A stretch of 64,000 nucleotides of DNA from Hawksworthiomyces lignivorus (GCA_002917075.1 NTMA01000018.1:186001-250000), one strand, 5' to 3'; shown: positions 23,505-36,021, numbered from the stretch's first letter. Numbers and translations: made by a program. Notes: generated from the letters alone by a model not told the origin.

Positions 23505-25740
23505 GCGTAAAGGAGTTAACAGTATCCCAGTTGCGACGCAACTTGGGCTGATAAGGAGTTCTGGGGCATTGCATTTTATCTCCAATATAATTATTATTAC
23601 TTTTTTCGTCTTTTCTTATTTACATCGTGTTCGTTTTACTGACAGCGGTGCTTGGCCTATCACTACGAGACTCGGAAGAGCGCCAGGTATACTTAAACAT
23701 ACGAAACACTGTTAACTGTGCGACAGCTTGCTTGCTAGTCACAAAAGATACTTTTGTAATATTAATGATGGCTCTCTCAAGCTGCGCTCGACGCTGAAAA
23801 GCTTGGCTTTACGGGGCTGTCTTCCACTCCACTTAGTGAGATGCCTTCGAATATTACTATTAATTACAGGTTGTGATGCCCAGGAACAAAGAACCATCAA
23901 CTGCGGTACGCTTTGATCAGACGTGTGAAGCATTCTGCTCAAGGGTCCACAATGTGACTATCAAATTGATTAGAGAATGATCGTGGTGCGAATACAGTTC
24001 GGCCATCACCCCTCTGCTTGAGATTGAGCGGCAGGAAAGGAATCTTGTTTAAGAACAAAAGCAGAATTTCCAGGTATCGGCGCGGCTTTGCGTGCGTCAA
24101 CGCAGTGGGTTTGCGGAAGCATACTTGGCGAACAAAACAATTATTGGGGAAAGGATAACGGCGGAGACAAAAGCTGAGCAGACGAGCCCATGAGCCTTTG
24201 CGATTCCCAGGTTTGAATATGTCCTTTTTTCCTTTATTTTATCTGTTTTCGCCCGGTAGATGACACGATAATTTGTGATCGACGGTACGACACGCTTCTC
24301 TCTACTGGCTGTAGCGCATTGCAGCTAACCTTCTCCACTCCTCTTGCGGGTTCTTGATTGCCAAGAGAAAATTATTTTAAAACAAAGAAAAGAAGTAAGA
24401 AAAAGAAAAGAAGAGAGAGAGAGAGAGACGAGGCGAAGAAAACCCGAATTTGGGATTCTTGGCTTTCTCTTTTTAGCTGCATTTTCCCGGTGTAACAGAC
24501 GAAAGCCCGGAACCAACCTTTTTGCTGTGCTGTCACATAGCTCTTTTTTGGTTGTCACCATATCCTGCGACAGACGATCGACGCCTTACACAGGTTATAC
24601 CCACACATGCGAGACAAAGACTTCTAGGCTTAATTCTGAACCTCATCGAGACTTGCCCAACCCAGCTTTAGATCAGCCAATTACTACTCTACCAGATTTG
24701 TTCAACCGAAAAGCTATTTGGCGATCACGCAAAAGAGAACCGAATAGGATTAGACTAATCACAGGACACACCCGGCCAGCCGGTTTCTTTCACCTCCAGC
24801 TGTCGGGAACAAAAAAAAGAACAGAAATGCAATGCACGGCAAGCCCGGGATCGACAGCTGGTCCCAGGACCCAGGGTGACACGAGAAGGCTGATGTTGCC
24901 TCGCTCTGCGAGCCTTTGATGCAATTTCTGGAAGACCACCTTCTTTGCATTATTCCAGATCAATACACCCGGATTTGAACCACAGACTGCCGCCCGTGGG
25001 TCGTCCCGACTTCACCGTGCGTCGTCTTTATTACTTTCTTTGTCAGTCTTATTCTTGTCATTCAAACTACAGGGCTTCTTCTGGGCATCTTTCCGCTTCT
25101 ATACTCACTAGGTTAACTCTTGTTATTTTCCTGGTCGGAATTAGCCTTTTGCTAACGAACTGATTCCTGCTCACCCTTCCTGCTCCCCGTTTCTTCGTCC
25201 AATTTCCTGGCATCCTTTCTCTGATCTTCTTTTTTCGTCTCGGATTCCAGGCTCTTTCTTTTGGGATTGTAGATCCTTGGAAAGCACTTCGTCCAGTCAT
25301 GCGGACGATTTTGAGATGCGCCCGTCCTGTCTTCTTTCTCTTTTCCCCTCTTCCTCATCTCGTATATATCCCCTTGTCGTTCCCCTCGCCTTCCCCCGAC
25401 CCCCGTCATCTAGAACTTTGGTCTTTGTTCTATTCTTCGAAGTCTTTCCCTTCAACTCTCCTTTCTAAAAGGAAGTATTGGCTTCGTCCAAGGCCAACTG
25501 TCATCGTCATAATGAAACAGCAAGGTAACTGGTGCCAGAACCTCTCATATTCTTTTTAATTATCTTCACCTTGTCACAATCATTGCCTGGTTCGGTCTCT
25601 TTCTTCCGTTCTCTTAATATTATTTATAATTCCCAAGCTGGAACTTGGCTGTTATATCGCCACATTTAATTTACTTCTGGGGAGGGAAAAGGCTCTGGCA
25701 ACTTTCCAGCGCTTCTACTGTCCCCGGACATGGCCCCGTG
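23505..25740. other. Intergenic and C/T-rich leader
   Basis: No supported gene. Includes a GA tract (24413-24428) and a long C/T-rich stretch (about 25160-25460) that looks like a leader region for the downstream membrane protein. An ATG at 25512 (MKQQG) followed by GTAACT could be a small upstream exon: splicing to an acceptor at 25683-25684 keeps frame with the downstream protein. Confidence 0.4.
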
Positions 25741-25743
25741 ATG
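25730..25743 (+). promoter_or_regulatory. Three-codon uORF overlapping main start (TGATG)
   Basis: ATG GCC CCG TGA (25730-25741) ends on the A of the main ATG at 25741, giving the TGATG overlap known to permit termination-reinitiation. It matters only if transcription starts upstream and no upstream in-frame exon is used. Confidence 0.4.
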
Positions 25744-28700
25744 GCCAAATCGTCTCAACAAAAAACATCCAAGTCGTTTACTGACCCCGAGTCGCTCGTT
25801 ATCAACAACACTACTTTCCAGAACCCATTCGCCAACGCGGCTGATTTCAATCAAGAGCAACCACAGAAATCAGCAGAAGCCAAGAAGAATGCACAACAGA
25901 CAACCCGTCGTTCTTTTCCAACTATCCTATTTCTCGCCCTTGTCGTTCTCTTCCTAGCTGCCGCCGCTGGCATCACCTTTTCTATTCTCGTTGTGGTTGT
26001 ATTCCATCTCCGTGTGGATGGCGATGTACCTAGCCGCATTGTTGTCTTTGCTGCCTCTGTGGCCAGCACCGTCTATGCTGGTTTGCACATTACAGCCGCA
26101 CGTACACGGAGCTCGCGGTCTAAAATTGCAGCACACTTTGTCTATGGCGGCAACAGCAGCATTCAAACCGCCGCACTTTTGTTCTCGCGCCTGGTTCTTG
26201 TTGCTTGGCTTGCATCTGTGGTGTTGACCAGCCTACTTCTTTCGCACATTGGCATATCATTGAATGCCAGCCTGGCAGACCAGGCTGTATATCTTAACCT
26301 ATTGATTGCGGCTCTTGCTGTGTAAGTGTCTCCCAGAGACCTGAATAGTTTTCAGTCCCATGCTAATTTCTTTCAAGGCTCTCTTCAGTCACCCTCTCCT
26401 TTTGCGTTGAGACCTCGCGGACGCCGTTTAAGACGGCAGTGATTTCGCCACGCTCGTTCCTGCAAGCGGCAACTACCAACGATGATGATAATTCTTACGG
26501 AGATGTAGTTAGCAAAATGGAAGATGATGACGACATGCTGGACTTGAGCGTCTCACAGCGTGGATCTCTTGATGAATCAAACTACCCTACGACAGCGCAA
26601 GCTCGCCCAATGGCTGCTACCGTAGGATTTGATGCGGCTTTGTCAGAGCAGCGACCTACGAAGAAGCTTCTCTTTTCATACAAAGCAACAACACAACTTA
26701 TCGAGGAAAAGAAGTCAGTGCGTCAGTCACTTGCGGACAAAGAGAGGCGAACGTCTACAACCACCGAGGGGGGTGAGGAAACTGAGATAAAGAGCAATGC
26801 AGTCTCGGCTTCCACAAACCAAGAGTCAAAACCACAGAAAAGTCACTCGTCATTCTCAGCGTCTGCTGCTGTCAAGCGCAAGCCGATCCAGTCGCAGGCA
26901 GCAGTGTCCCGTGGGGCCGATAGACGCAAGAGCGTGCTAGGTGGCTCATTTTCAGATGTGGTTCCTGAGAGCATCGCCAGTAACAATCATCGCGTGACCA
27001 AATCTCGCCGTCCTTCTCCTGCTGGACGGGATATGCGTCCTGCATCGCGCTCTTCTTCATCACGCTCCTCTAGCATTGCAACTGCTTCTCCTTCCAGGAA
27101 AGACACTCGATCAAAGCGTCTCTCCTTTGCCCCAGTTGAGAAAGAAGATGCCGCTTTCTACTTGAGCTCCAGCGATAGCGGCAGTAGTACTAGCAGCAGC
27201 AGAAGCAGCAGTCTCGGCAACGAGAGCGTCGAGAGCCTGGACAGTGCTGTTGACGTCTCTATTAAGTCATCTGCGCCGACTCTACCTGCCATAACAAATA
27301 TCAAGACACGCTCCAATATCCCTCATTCACCTGCAGTGTCACGCCCTTTGTCCATAGTTCCCCCAGTCCCGCCTGTACCAATGCCTGCTACCGTACAAGG
27401 CCATTCGTCAAATGCCCGACCTCCTTCCGTCAAGAACCGAAGCAGCTCTATGATCAAGCGAAAGCCTGTCGGAACAAGAGCTAGCTCCATCACGAGAAAG
27501 CCCGTTCCAAAGTCTGTTCTCTTTTCAGAGACCGTGGTTGTTATGGGACAAGAACCCCTCAAGGGTGACAGTGGTGGTGAAGCCCTATCGCCTAGATCAC
27601 AGTCACAGAAGTCGCCAGAACTGATTGAAGAGCCTGCCAACGTCCAAAATATTCCGTTCTTTCCCTTATCTGATCCATTGGGACCACCATCGCCGACTGA
27701 CCCATTGCCGTCTCGCAAGTCATCTGTAGCGTCGGTATCTTCAACTGACTCCTCAAAATCGCAATCACTTGTGGAAATGGTCAACTCTCTGCGGCGGGAA
27801 TCTTTTGCCTTCCCTGCTCACACTTTTCATTCCGCTACTGCCTCTGCCTCCTCCTCCACTTCTTTCTCTGCTTCCGCTTCTGCTTCCGCTTCTACTTCTA
27901 CTTCTGCTTCTGCTTCTGATTCTTCTGTATTGGACTTCCTCATCCCCAGCTACGAGCCGCCAACGACTCGCTCGGTACCTTTTGGCAACCCCATGTTCAC
28001 GTCAGAGCAATCAACTATTGTCCGCAAGTCGTTCATTGCTACGACAGGCGGCAATAGTAATTCACGGCGCCCCTCTGAAGTCTCTATTATGGAAACCATC
28101 TACTCCCCTGCGGAAGAGGAAGAAGATGAGCCAGATGAGAGAAGCCGTCGTGGATCGGCTGTTACGGAGAAGGTTGAGCCGCAGACGGTCACGCCATTGA
28201 TTGATGCAAAGGTCACTACTTCTTCTTTCCCGTCTCGGCCGGAAAGAAAGACGTCTGTGTCGAAGACGCCAATTCTCTCACCGGTTGCTGAGCAAGATCA
28301 GGAAGCCGACTCAGAGGATGAGAGAAGTGATGATAGCAGAGCTAAATTGGCTGCTGCTAACAAGCCTTCTTTGCATACCATCGTGGTACACGAGCCGACT
28401 AATACCTATGCTGGGCTCTCACGTACGGCACGCCGCATGCGTAAGGCCGCATTGAAAGCTATGGCTGCGGCGGCGGCTTCTGCTTCCTCGCCGTCGTCTG
28501 GCACGTACACTTCGGCATATGTTCGCCGCTGGCCTGGCGCCCACTACAATTTCTCCCGGCCTACGATGCGAGCTGCCAGCGTCAGCGGACCCAGCAGCGG
28601 TGACAATCTGCCTCTAGGCTCTGGCGTTCTTAGCCAACGTGCACGCATTCGCCGACAGCTGCTCCAGATGCTGCCTACACAGCACCAAGTGTCGCCACAG

Positions 28701-29021
28701 CCGCGGGGCCGGTCACTCTCGCTGTCTGGCCGCCGCCACAGGCGGTCTCTGTCCCTCGATTTATCGAGTGTCAGCAATAGTGCTGGAGAAGACGACTGGG
28801 AAGACGATAGCGAAGATGAGGACGAGGAAGCAGCCAAGCGCCGCAGCATCTCGCTGGCGCGCAAAGCTGCACGTGCCTACCGCCGTAACGGTGCCAATGG
28901 GCTGGGTGGTAGTGGTGCTGGCGCCGCTAGCCGGCGGGCCGATCGCCGCGTCTCGAGGTCCTCGCCACACACGCGGCCTATCTCGCCCATGACGCTACTC
29001 ATGGAGAGAAGCCTGCGGTAA
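25741..29021 (+). CDS. Four-TM protein with long Ser-rich disordered tail
   Basis: Two exons: 25741-26321 and 26378-29021 (56-nt intron, GTAAGT..CAAG), giving 1074 aa. After a 58-residue polar N terminus come four hydrophobic segments (about 59-88, 99-118, 142-162 and 180-201), a MARVEL-like spacing, though I see no defining motif. The remaining 860 residues are low-complexity: Ser-rich runs (including Ser/Ala repeats encoded by TCT/GCT codons near 27840-27930), many SPxx and RRxS sites, acidic clusters, and a basic end. Such a layout suggests a plasma-membrane or cortical protein regulated by phosphorylation, but that is inference. The start could lie further upstream via an exon at 25512. 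Function unknown. Confidence 0.75.
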
Positions 29022-31221
29022 TAAGTAGGCGACCTCAGGGGCCGGCTCTTATTCCTATTTCTTTTTATTTGTTTTACTTATATTTTCTTTTTACTTATGT
29101 ACCTAATATTGGAGGAGTGTATAGATAGAATAATACCCGCCATTGACGATCAATGGGCAAGCAGTCTTTTCCTTGGGCAATATTATTCCCAACCAAGTAA
29201 CCGAAGCTTCTGTGAGATTTTTGATAACCTCTTCGCTCGCTGAGGCAATTTGTGACTCGGGAGAGTTACAGGCCCCTGTCACACTTTGCCACTGTATACT
29301 GTTTTATCGTAGCTGTATTAGTTACATTTTATGGAGGCGTGCCCTGAAAAGAGACAACAGAACTTGCTCAGAAGACACACGTGCAGGAACGGCCCGACAG
29401 GTACGTGTAAGTCATAAAGTCCGTCGAGCCAAAATCACCTACAGAGGTATGCAGAAACACCGCCTGCAGCCATTGCTTATTCAGTGTACTTCTTGACTTA
29501 CATCAGTGTGGTATTGCCTTAGTGCCTCTGTGATGCAGCTAGACGAATACTCGCATGAGAAAACGATTAAAATAAGTGCCGAGGCGAAACGAAAGTGCCT
29601 GCCCCCTTCACACCTCATGACCCTCCCGCCCGGACCGTGACATGTTGGCCCGTTGATCGGCCACTGTAATCCGGCGACTCCTCTCACACCGGTGAAGTAA
29701 CTTGGATTTCGAATTAGCGTAAAACAATAGGCAGCGTGAATAAAGCACAGCTGATGACGCTTAAGGCTGTTTTAGCACGCCTGGTGGGAAAAGAGTCTCG
29801 AGTTGAAGCCTAAGTTTGTGTCCTGTACGACATGAGTGTGACAGCTCTACGGACTATGGGCGGATTATGAGGCACAGCAGAGCAGTGCTCAAAGAAATGC
29901 AACATAGTATTAACTTTCCCGTCCAATTCGGGGAAAGCTTTTTCTCTCCACAGTGACGTGTTGGGGTAGAAAAAGCGCCCAGCTCAGAACCGAATTTAGG
30001 GCGCCCAAAAAGACATTCGAGCACAATGTTTGACTGTCTATATGGAGACTGCCAATTGCCCCCGGGTTGATTGGTCCTTGTGGGTAGCAATAGCAATATG
30101 GCTTGTCCCAGACTCTAAGCAAAAAGCGGTTTACGGCGAAAAGCCGCCCTACCGCCATTTTAAGTTCAAGCTTCTTTTCATCATAAGTCACCCCAGAGGC
30201 TGGATATCTCGTCCGCCCCGCTTTGCCAGTTACAGTACGTGTATGTTGACATGCAAAAGGGCGCAGATCAAGGATCATGACTAGGGTCTGGCCACGTTGG
30301 AACAGATAGCAGATAAGCAAGGGCGTGGTACGAATAACTTTTGCATATCGAATGTCCCTGGACCGTGAATGGAAGCTCAACGGATCTTCTCTCTTGTAGA
30401 ATTCAAGTCGGCCCAGGGACGTGACTTTTACTACGGGCATGTAGGATGCCAGCTGTAGACGCTACGATAGTTTCTAGTGTACCAATTCTCTGCGAAGGCC
30501 GGAAATAAAAGTGAGAAAATAAATAAATAAGAAAAAAAAGAAAGAAAAGCGGAAATACCGGCAATGTTCAACCCGGCCGGTTTTGCGGTTTCGCTAGTAT
30601 GACAGTGCTGATTGTTCCTAAACAGCCCCCATTCCCTTTGCGTTCGGACCCTCCTCCGTAGACCGGCCTCTTCCCCATATTTTAGACATCCAGGGTGGAC
30701 GAATAACGGGAACATGAATAGCTAATGAGAGGGAACAACTGCATCATGGAATCGATCATAGGACACCCCAGTTCAGAGGGATGATAACCAAAATGGGAAC
30801 TATAGTTAGGTGCATGGTAGGGGGGTGTTAGTGTGGTGTTTTCTTTTTTTTCTTGCTGCTTTCCTCTGCTTGCACCTTCTTCTTGTTATCAAATTTCTTT
30901 TTGTTTTTTTATTTGGCCTTCGATTTTTTTTTTTTTTTTTTTTTTTGTTTTTTTTTTTTTTTTTTTTTTTTGGTTCTTATTTTCTTTTGAATCCCAGCTC
31001 ACGATTAAGTCCTTTTATTGGTTTTTTTAATTGTGCTCATTCTGTCCTCTGTTGAAAAAAGAGTGTTAATGGAATTACGATCTTTCTCTTCGTTTTCTTG
31101 AATTGTTTTCCAGACTGTTTTCCAGTTTCTTCTGTCTCAAGGAATTATATTTCCATGCCCTCTTGTGTTTTCCCCAGCCCCTATCACAACCTCTCTCACG
31201 CTTCTCACTTCCTGCTTCATA
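29022..31221. other. Intergenic region with poly-T tracts
   Basis: No supported gene. A 176-codon minus-strand frame (29910-30440) has no recognisable motif. Two T-runs of 23 and 24 bases separated by one G lie at 30924-30971, in the likely promoter of the next gene. Confidence 0.45.
30924..30971 (+). repeat. Poly-T tract (T23 G T24)
   Basis: Near-pure 48-nt T tract about 250 nt upstream of the transporter start; probably a nucleosome-excluding promoter element and a likely length-polymorphic site. Confidence 0.85.
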
Positions 31222-33002
31222 ATGACTCGCAACGGCACAAATGACATCACAATGGTATGGACAAGAGATCCAGAGAAGACAGGAATAGAATTCTCAAGGC
31301 AGAAGGATGTCACAAATACCTCCACCATAGAGATACAAAAGAGTGAAGAAAAACAAGATTCGCACACGTATCCAAATCAGCACACTCGTGAACTCAATGT
31401 GAACGACCCCGAAAGCAGTGGCGGTAGTGGCCACAGCGATGGCAACAGATTGTCCGACTGTGATGCATTGACGACGACCGGAGAAGATCCGGAGGCTGGT
31501 GGCGACCGCGGTGTTGGCCGTTTGTCGATCTTGAGCCGCTTTTTCTCCGCACCACCAGAAGACCCGGGTCCGCCCCCCGATGGAGGTTGGGCCGCGTGGA
31601 CGACGTGTATGTCTATTGCCGTGTTCATTCATCCTTCTAGTCCTATTATTAAAAAGAAAGAGAAAAAAAAAAGAAAAAGAAATGACAAGAAAGAACCCAT
31701 ATGCCATCCCTACATTGCTGGGCTAAATAATAGTTAACATATTTGAATTTCTTGCTCCGCAGGCATTTTCACACATCTCGTCTTCGCCAACACCTGGGGA
31801 TTTATCAATTCCTTCGGCATCTTTCAGACATACTATGCCGATTTTCTGGCCCCCTTGCCACCCAGTACAATCTCATGGATCGGCTCCGTCCAAGTATTCC
31901 TCACCTTCTTCCTGAGCGCCTTTACCGGCCGCTTGTCTGACGCGGGCTATTTCCACCACTGCTATATATTCGGCACATTCTGCATGGTGCTCGGTCTCTT
32001 CAGCACATCCTTTTGCACCGAGTACTGGCAGATCATGTTGTCACAAGGCCTTTGCATCGGCCTCGCTGCCGGCTTCCTCTGTTGCCCGACAATGTCCATC
32101 GTCTCGACCTACTTCCAGCGAAAACGGTCATTTGCAATCGGTATCATCAGCTGCGGCAACGTCAGTGGGGGGCTCGTCTATCCGGCCATGGCGCGGCAGT
32201 TACTACCATCTGTCGGGTTTGCATGGACATTGAGGGCTATGGGCTTCATGCAGCTGGGCATGCTCATCATAGCAGGTCTGATCATCCGCCCAAGGATGCG
32301 GCCCAAGGTGACCGGCGACATTTTTGATTTCCACGCCTTCCTCGAGCCTGAATATGCCTTATTTGCAGTCGGGATGATTTTCGTACGTTCTCTTCTCTTG
32401 GGGGCCATTGCAAAACTCTTTCGTATTATTAACAGCAGTCGCAGAACATTGGCGGCACCTTTATTGTGTACTATTATATTGCCTCATTTGGACGCGGAGC
32501 GGTGGAGCCACCTCTGTCTTACCCGCAGTCCCTAAACCTGCTTCTCATCTTCAACGGCATCGGCATCTTTGGCCGTCTCTCCGCAGCCTACTCAGCCGAC
32601 CACGTCGGACCACTTAACATCGTCTACCCCATGGCTTTCTTCAGCGCCATCTGCTGCTACGCCTGGACGTCCATTCACAGCCAGGGTGGCATCTACGGCT
32701 GGATTACCGTATATGGCATCATTGCCGGTGCTCTTCAGGCGCTCTTCCCCGCCGGCCTCTCAAGTCTCACGCCGGACTTGAGCAAGGTCGGCCAGCGCAT
32801 TGGCCTGGGATTCACCTTTATTGGCGTCTCCGTCATCGCCGGACCGCCCGCAGCCGGTGCCATGGTCACGCGTATGCATGGCAGCTACCTGGGTGCGCAG
32901 CTGTTTGCGGCCAGTCTTTTGGTCGTGGGCGGGTGCCTAGTCGTGGCAGTAAAGGTGGTACGCATCCGGCGCACTCACGACCGCTGGTTAGACAAGATAT
33001 AA
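31222..33002 (+). CDS. MFS monocarboxylate-type transporter (MCT family)
   Basis: Three exons: 31222-31606, 31763-32382, 32445-33002, giving 520 aa. A long polar N terminus (1-115) leads into the family hallmark PDGGW (119-123) followed by AAWTTCIFTHLVFANTWGF, which spans the first intron. Twelve membrane segments follow, with the INSFGIFQTYY and WIGSVQVFLTFF stretches and a basic RPRM loop typical of fungal MCT-like proteins (yeast Mch relatives). Many fungal members do not carry monocarboxylates; riboflavin, nicotinate or siderophore-like substrates are known in relatives, so the substrate is open. ATG 31222 is used; the frame is open further upstream only through a GTG at 31165. Confidence 0.9.
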
Positions 33003-33476
33003 GACGAAACGAAGTCAAACACGTCTGACAGCAAAATTATTTTGAAATTAATATGTAATAATTTCGATGGACTCAACAAAGCAACAATAGAGAGGTAGTA
33101 ATGGGTTTTTGGTGCATTATGGCTAATCACCATAAAAAATTTGGACGAAAAGTAATTTATTTTCCTGCATGTCATTCAAAAAATACAGCATTTGCATTAG
33201 TGGATCTAGCACCTAGATAATTTGACTATTTACAATGGGTCTGCTTCAAGCAACCATATTTGAGAGACTTATTGCACGGCTAGCCATGCAAGTTCGGCTT
33301 TTCTTTTGGTGTCTGTGCTAGTTCTTATCTTTCGATAAAGTTGCCGATGCATCGGCTTGGAAAGTCGATCTAATATGTAACATGAGAAAGTCTCCCTTCA
33401 AGCTACCTCCTATGCGACACTAAAATAACGTCCCCAATGACAAGTCGCCACTCTCTTCTGGCTTTCCCGCAACTAG
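33003..33476. other. Convergent intergenic region
   Basis: AT-rich 3' flanks of the MCT-type transporter (plus) and the repeat protein (minus). No gene seen. Confidence 0.5.
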
Positions 33477-35144
33477 CTATCTAAAGTCTGCCTTCCGACC
33501 CATATCATAGACAGAATGATCGGGAGATAGTACTATTACCTTCCGGATTCTCCTACGCTCTGGGTTCCGGTTACGCTCCAGATCCCGCTCCCGTTCTCGC
33601 TCCCGTTCACGCTCACGTTCCCGCTCACGCTCCTGTTCACGAACCCGCTCACGATCCCGCTCACGGTCGCGTTCTCGTTCACTGTCACGCTCTCGCTCTC
33701 GCTCCCTCTCTCGCTCACGCTCTCGCTCCCTCTCTCGCTCACGCTCTGGCTCCTTCCCGGGCTCCTTCCGGGGCTCTGTGCCCCGCTCCGGCCGCCTCTC
33801 GCGCGGGGCTGCAGGTAACATGTCGCGCACCTGCCGGGCGCCCGCCATGGCCCGCGCGAGGGACCGCTGCAAGTCGGTGGCGTGGACGAGGATAGCGCGC
33901 CGCGCATCGTCACAGCTGCCGCTGCAGCCGACGTCGTGGTGGCGGTGATGGCGCGGTGGCGGCGGCGGTATGAGGACCGTTGGCCGGTAGAGCGTGCGGT
34001 ACACGAGGTCATCGGTGCTGCGCAGCTGCCGCAGCAGATCGTCCAGGGCCGCGTCCAGCGCGGCGACCTCCGCGGTGCGCTTCAGCTCGGGAATTTCTTG
34101 GCAGCCGCCGCTGCTCTTATTGTTGTTGTTATTGTTGCTATTGTCATCGTTTAAGCCTTGGTGAGGGTAGCGCGGCGAGATAGGCGGCGTGAGAGGGTCT
34201 GGGACGCCGAACGGCGGCCCTGGTCGGAAAGGCAGCTGGTGTGGCATTGGTTCGAGGCCTGGGCCGAAGGGAAAGCCATGAATAGGGTAGTTTGGGTGCT
34301 GGGCGTAGGGGATATGTTGGGGCAGCGGTGGATAGGAAGGAAGCGGATCCCATGGAGAGAGCGGAGGATGAGCTGGGTGTTGTGGTGGCTGCGGCTGCAT
34401 ACGTGGAGACTGCGGGGGTTGCAGCGGCGGCGGCAGCTGTTCGTCCGTAGGTAGTTGTGGTGGCGGCGGAGGCTGTAGTGGCGGTTGCGGCAGATCTCGA
34501 GGCCGATATGGGTCTGGTGGGTTGTGTCGACCTGTGCGCCTTCGGCTTGGCCTTGACTCTGGTGGTTGTACATCCAGTGGTGGATAAGGCCAAATTTCAC
34601 GGCTGTCTTCAGTCGGCGGAAGATAATTTTGGCCCCCGGCGTCTCTCGTATTCTGAGGCGGTAGTATTTTGGGCGGTGTCCGCTTTGATCGCTTCTTCCG
34701 GCTCTTCATGTAATGGCGGATGGCGAACTGCACGACCTGACCCAGAATCAGTCGTGTAAGCTCGTTTGTCTCGCTGCTGTCTGAGCGCGTCTGATGCCTT
34801 CGGTGACGGTCCCGCAACGTTTCCGAGTCTGACGATGACGTCGCCGTTCGGCGTAGTCTCCGATGATGGCCGCTGCTGTCATTACGATCATCTCCGGGAT
34901 TGTATGGAGCTGGCCCCCTTGCGTCTTTGTTCACTGTGAATTTGTGCAACGTAAATTCAAGGATGCGCTTGATGAGGTTCTCAAGATGGTCGTCTCCGGT
35001 CTGCTCTTTGGGCGACGAGCGCCTGCGCTCTTCGCTCCTGCTCCTTGTTCTATGCCAGCTGTGGTTGCGGCCATGATCTGGGCTTCTGGACCGGCCTCTT
35101 CTTGGCGACAGCGGCCTGCAGTCGTTGTTTGGGGATTTTGTCAT
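33477..35144 (-). CDS. RS/Pro-rich protein with Arg-Glu dipeptide tract
   Basis: 555 aa if unspliced. The N terminus (1-60) is rich in RS and SPR dipeptides. Two short amphipathic segments, HLENLIKRILEFTLHKF and LTRLILGQVVQFAIRHYM, are separated by charged linkers, followed by about 150 residues rich in Pro, Gln and His, a helical segment (ELKRTAEVAALDAALDDLL), and a 60-residue tract of alternating Arg and Glu (about 460-520). RS plus RE mixed-charge proteins are typical of nuclear speckle or RNA-processing factors, so a nuclear role is a reasonable guess. The start is the only in-frame ATG before the RS region. A GTAATAG at 33538 and an acceptor at 33482-33483 would allow an alternative 57-nt intron and a different tail. 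No named family recognised. Confidence 0.65.
   Translation of the reverse strand: MTKSPNNDCRPLSPRRGRSRSPDHGRNHSWHRTRSRSEERRRSSPKEQTGDDHLENLIKRILEFTLHKFTVNKDARGPAPYNPGDDRNDSSGHHRRLRRTATSSSDSETLRDRHRRHQTRSDSSETNELTRLILGQVVQFAIRHYMKSRKKRSKRTPPKILPPQNTRDAGGQNYLPPTEDSREIWPYPPLDVQPPESRPSRRRTGRHNPPDPYRPRDLPQPPLQPPPPPQLPTDEQLPPPLQPPQSPRMQPQPPQHPAHPPLSPWDPLPSYPPLPQHIPYAQHPNYPIHGFPFGPGLEPMPHQLPFRPGPPFGVPDPLTPPISPRYPHQGLNDDNSNNNNNNKSSGGCQEIPELKRTAEVAALDAALDDLLRQLRSTDDLVYRTLYRPTVLIPPPPPRHHRHHDVGCSGSCDDARRAILVHATDLQRSLARAMAGARQVRDMLPAAPRERRPERGTEPRKEPGKEPERERERERERERERERERERDSERERDRERDRERVREQERERERERERERERERDLERNRNPERRRIRKVIVLSPDHSVYDMGRKADFR
33582..33760 (-). repeat. Hexanucleotide-like coding repeat (Arg-Glu codons)
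   Basis: On the minus strand, CG(T/C/G)GA(A/G) units repeat for about 180 nt, encoding alternating Arg-Glu. Third positions vary, so the protein pattern seems preserved despite DNA drift. Confidence 0.8.
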
Positions 35145-36021
35145 CGTGTAAGTCCTGCCAGTAATATTCCTCGATTCCAGCCAGCTTGCATACAAGATGT
35201 TACCTCGCTTGGTTTGAAGATGCAGGTACAAACCTGCAAAATTAGACAAAATTAGACGCAATACATTATTTACAATACTTTTCTATCTATTTCTATTTAT
35301 ACGAGTCTCTTTCAAAGGGGTCTTCCTGCGGTCTGTAGATCCATGTGATTGGTGTCATTGTCAAGGCTGTGGGAGGTGTAGTCACAAAATTGATCCACGT
35401 GAACTAGAGCCTAGCACACCGGCAACTGATCGACTGTCTCTCTCTCCCCCCACCACGCGAGACAGCCACACGGAAAGATGTCTTATTCGTTCCTCGTGCA
35501 TCGGTCAGTCGACCAACGAGCGACGTCTTCGCTTTTGCTCTAGTGAACCTATCATGGAGGAAAAAGGCAGCAGGAGGGCGATACGCATCTCAGCTGAAGA
35601 ATAGCAGCGTGCTGCTTTTCGCGCCGCCATCAACTGTCAGTCGCCTTCGAGGCCGCGCAGTCTTTTTTTCGCGCCCGATCTAGAAATAGCAACACTCTCT
35701 CGGCTTGGTGCGGTTGTTGCGGCGCGGCACGTCTGCATTAGGACGTCATGCTTCGACCATTGGCAGAGCGCTGAGGCCGTCAGCAAAATGTACCAGATTT
35801 CGGAAATGCCACCAAACTGAAACAATGCGAGCATCTTCACATAAATCTTTTACTCTTTTTTGTATTCTAGAAGCTGAAGATATGATTACAAGTCGCAGTA
35901 TATTGTTGCTCACAATCTAGCAAAGAAAAATTATCCATCTACGAAGCAGAGCATTCTGGGTCTCTTTTTTTTTTGTGTGTGTGTGTGTATCCACCGCCGC
36001 GTTTCTGCTTGGCAAAAGCAT
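35145..36021. other. Intergenic region
   Basis: Upstream region of the minus-strand repeat protein and 3' flank of PGK. No gene seen. A T8 run followed by (GT)7 lies at about 35967-35988, just past the PGK stop. Confidence 0.5.

Noticed and set aside
24960..24985. tRNA T-arm-like word (GGATTTGAACC) on the plus strand
   Set aside because: The flanking bases do not pair as a T-stem and no D-arm, anticodon arm or acceptor stem can be built.
29910..30440. 176-codon minus-strand frame
   Set aside because: No motif, no promoter or codon bias.
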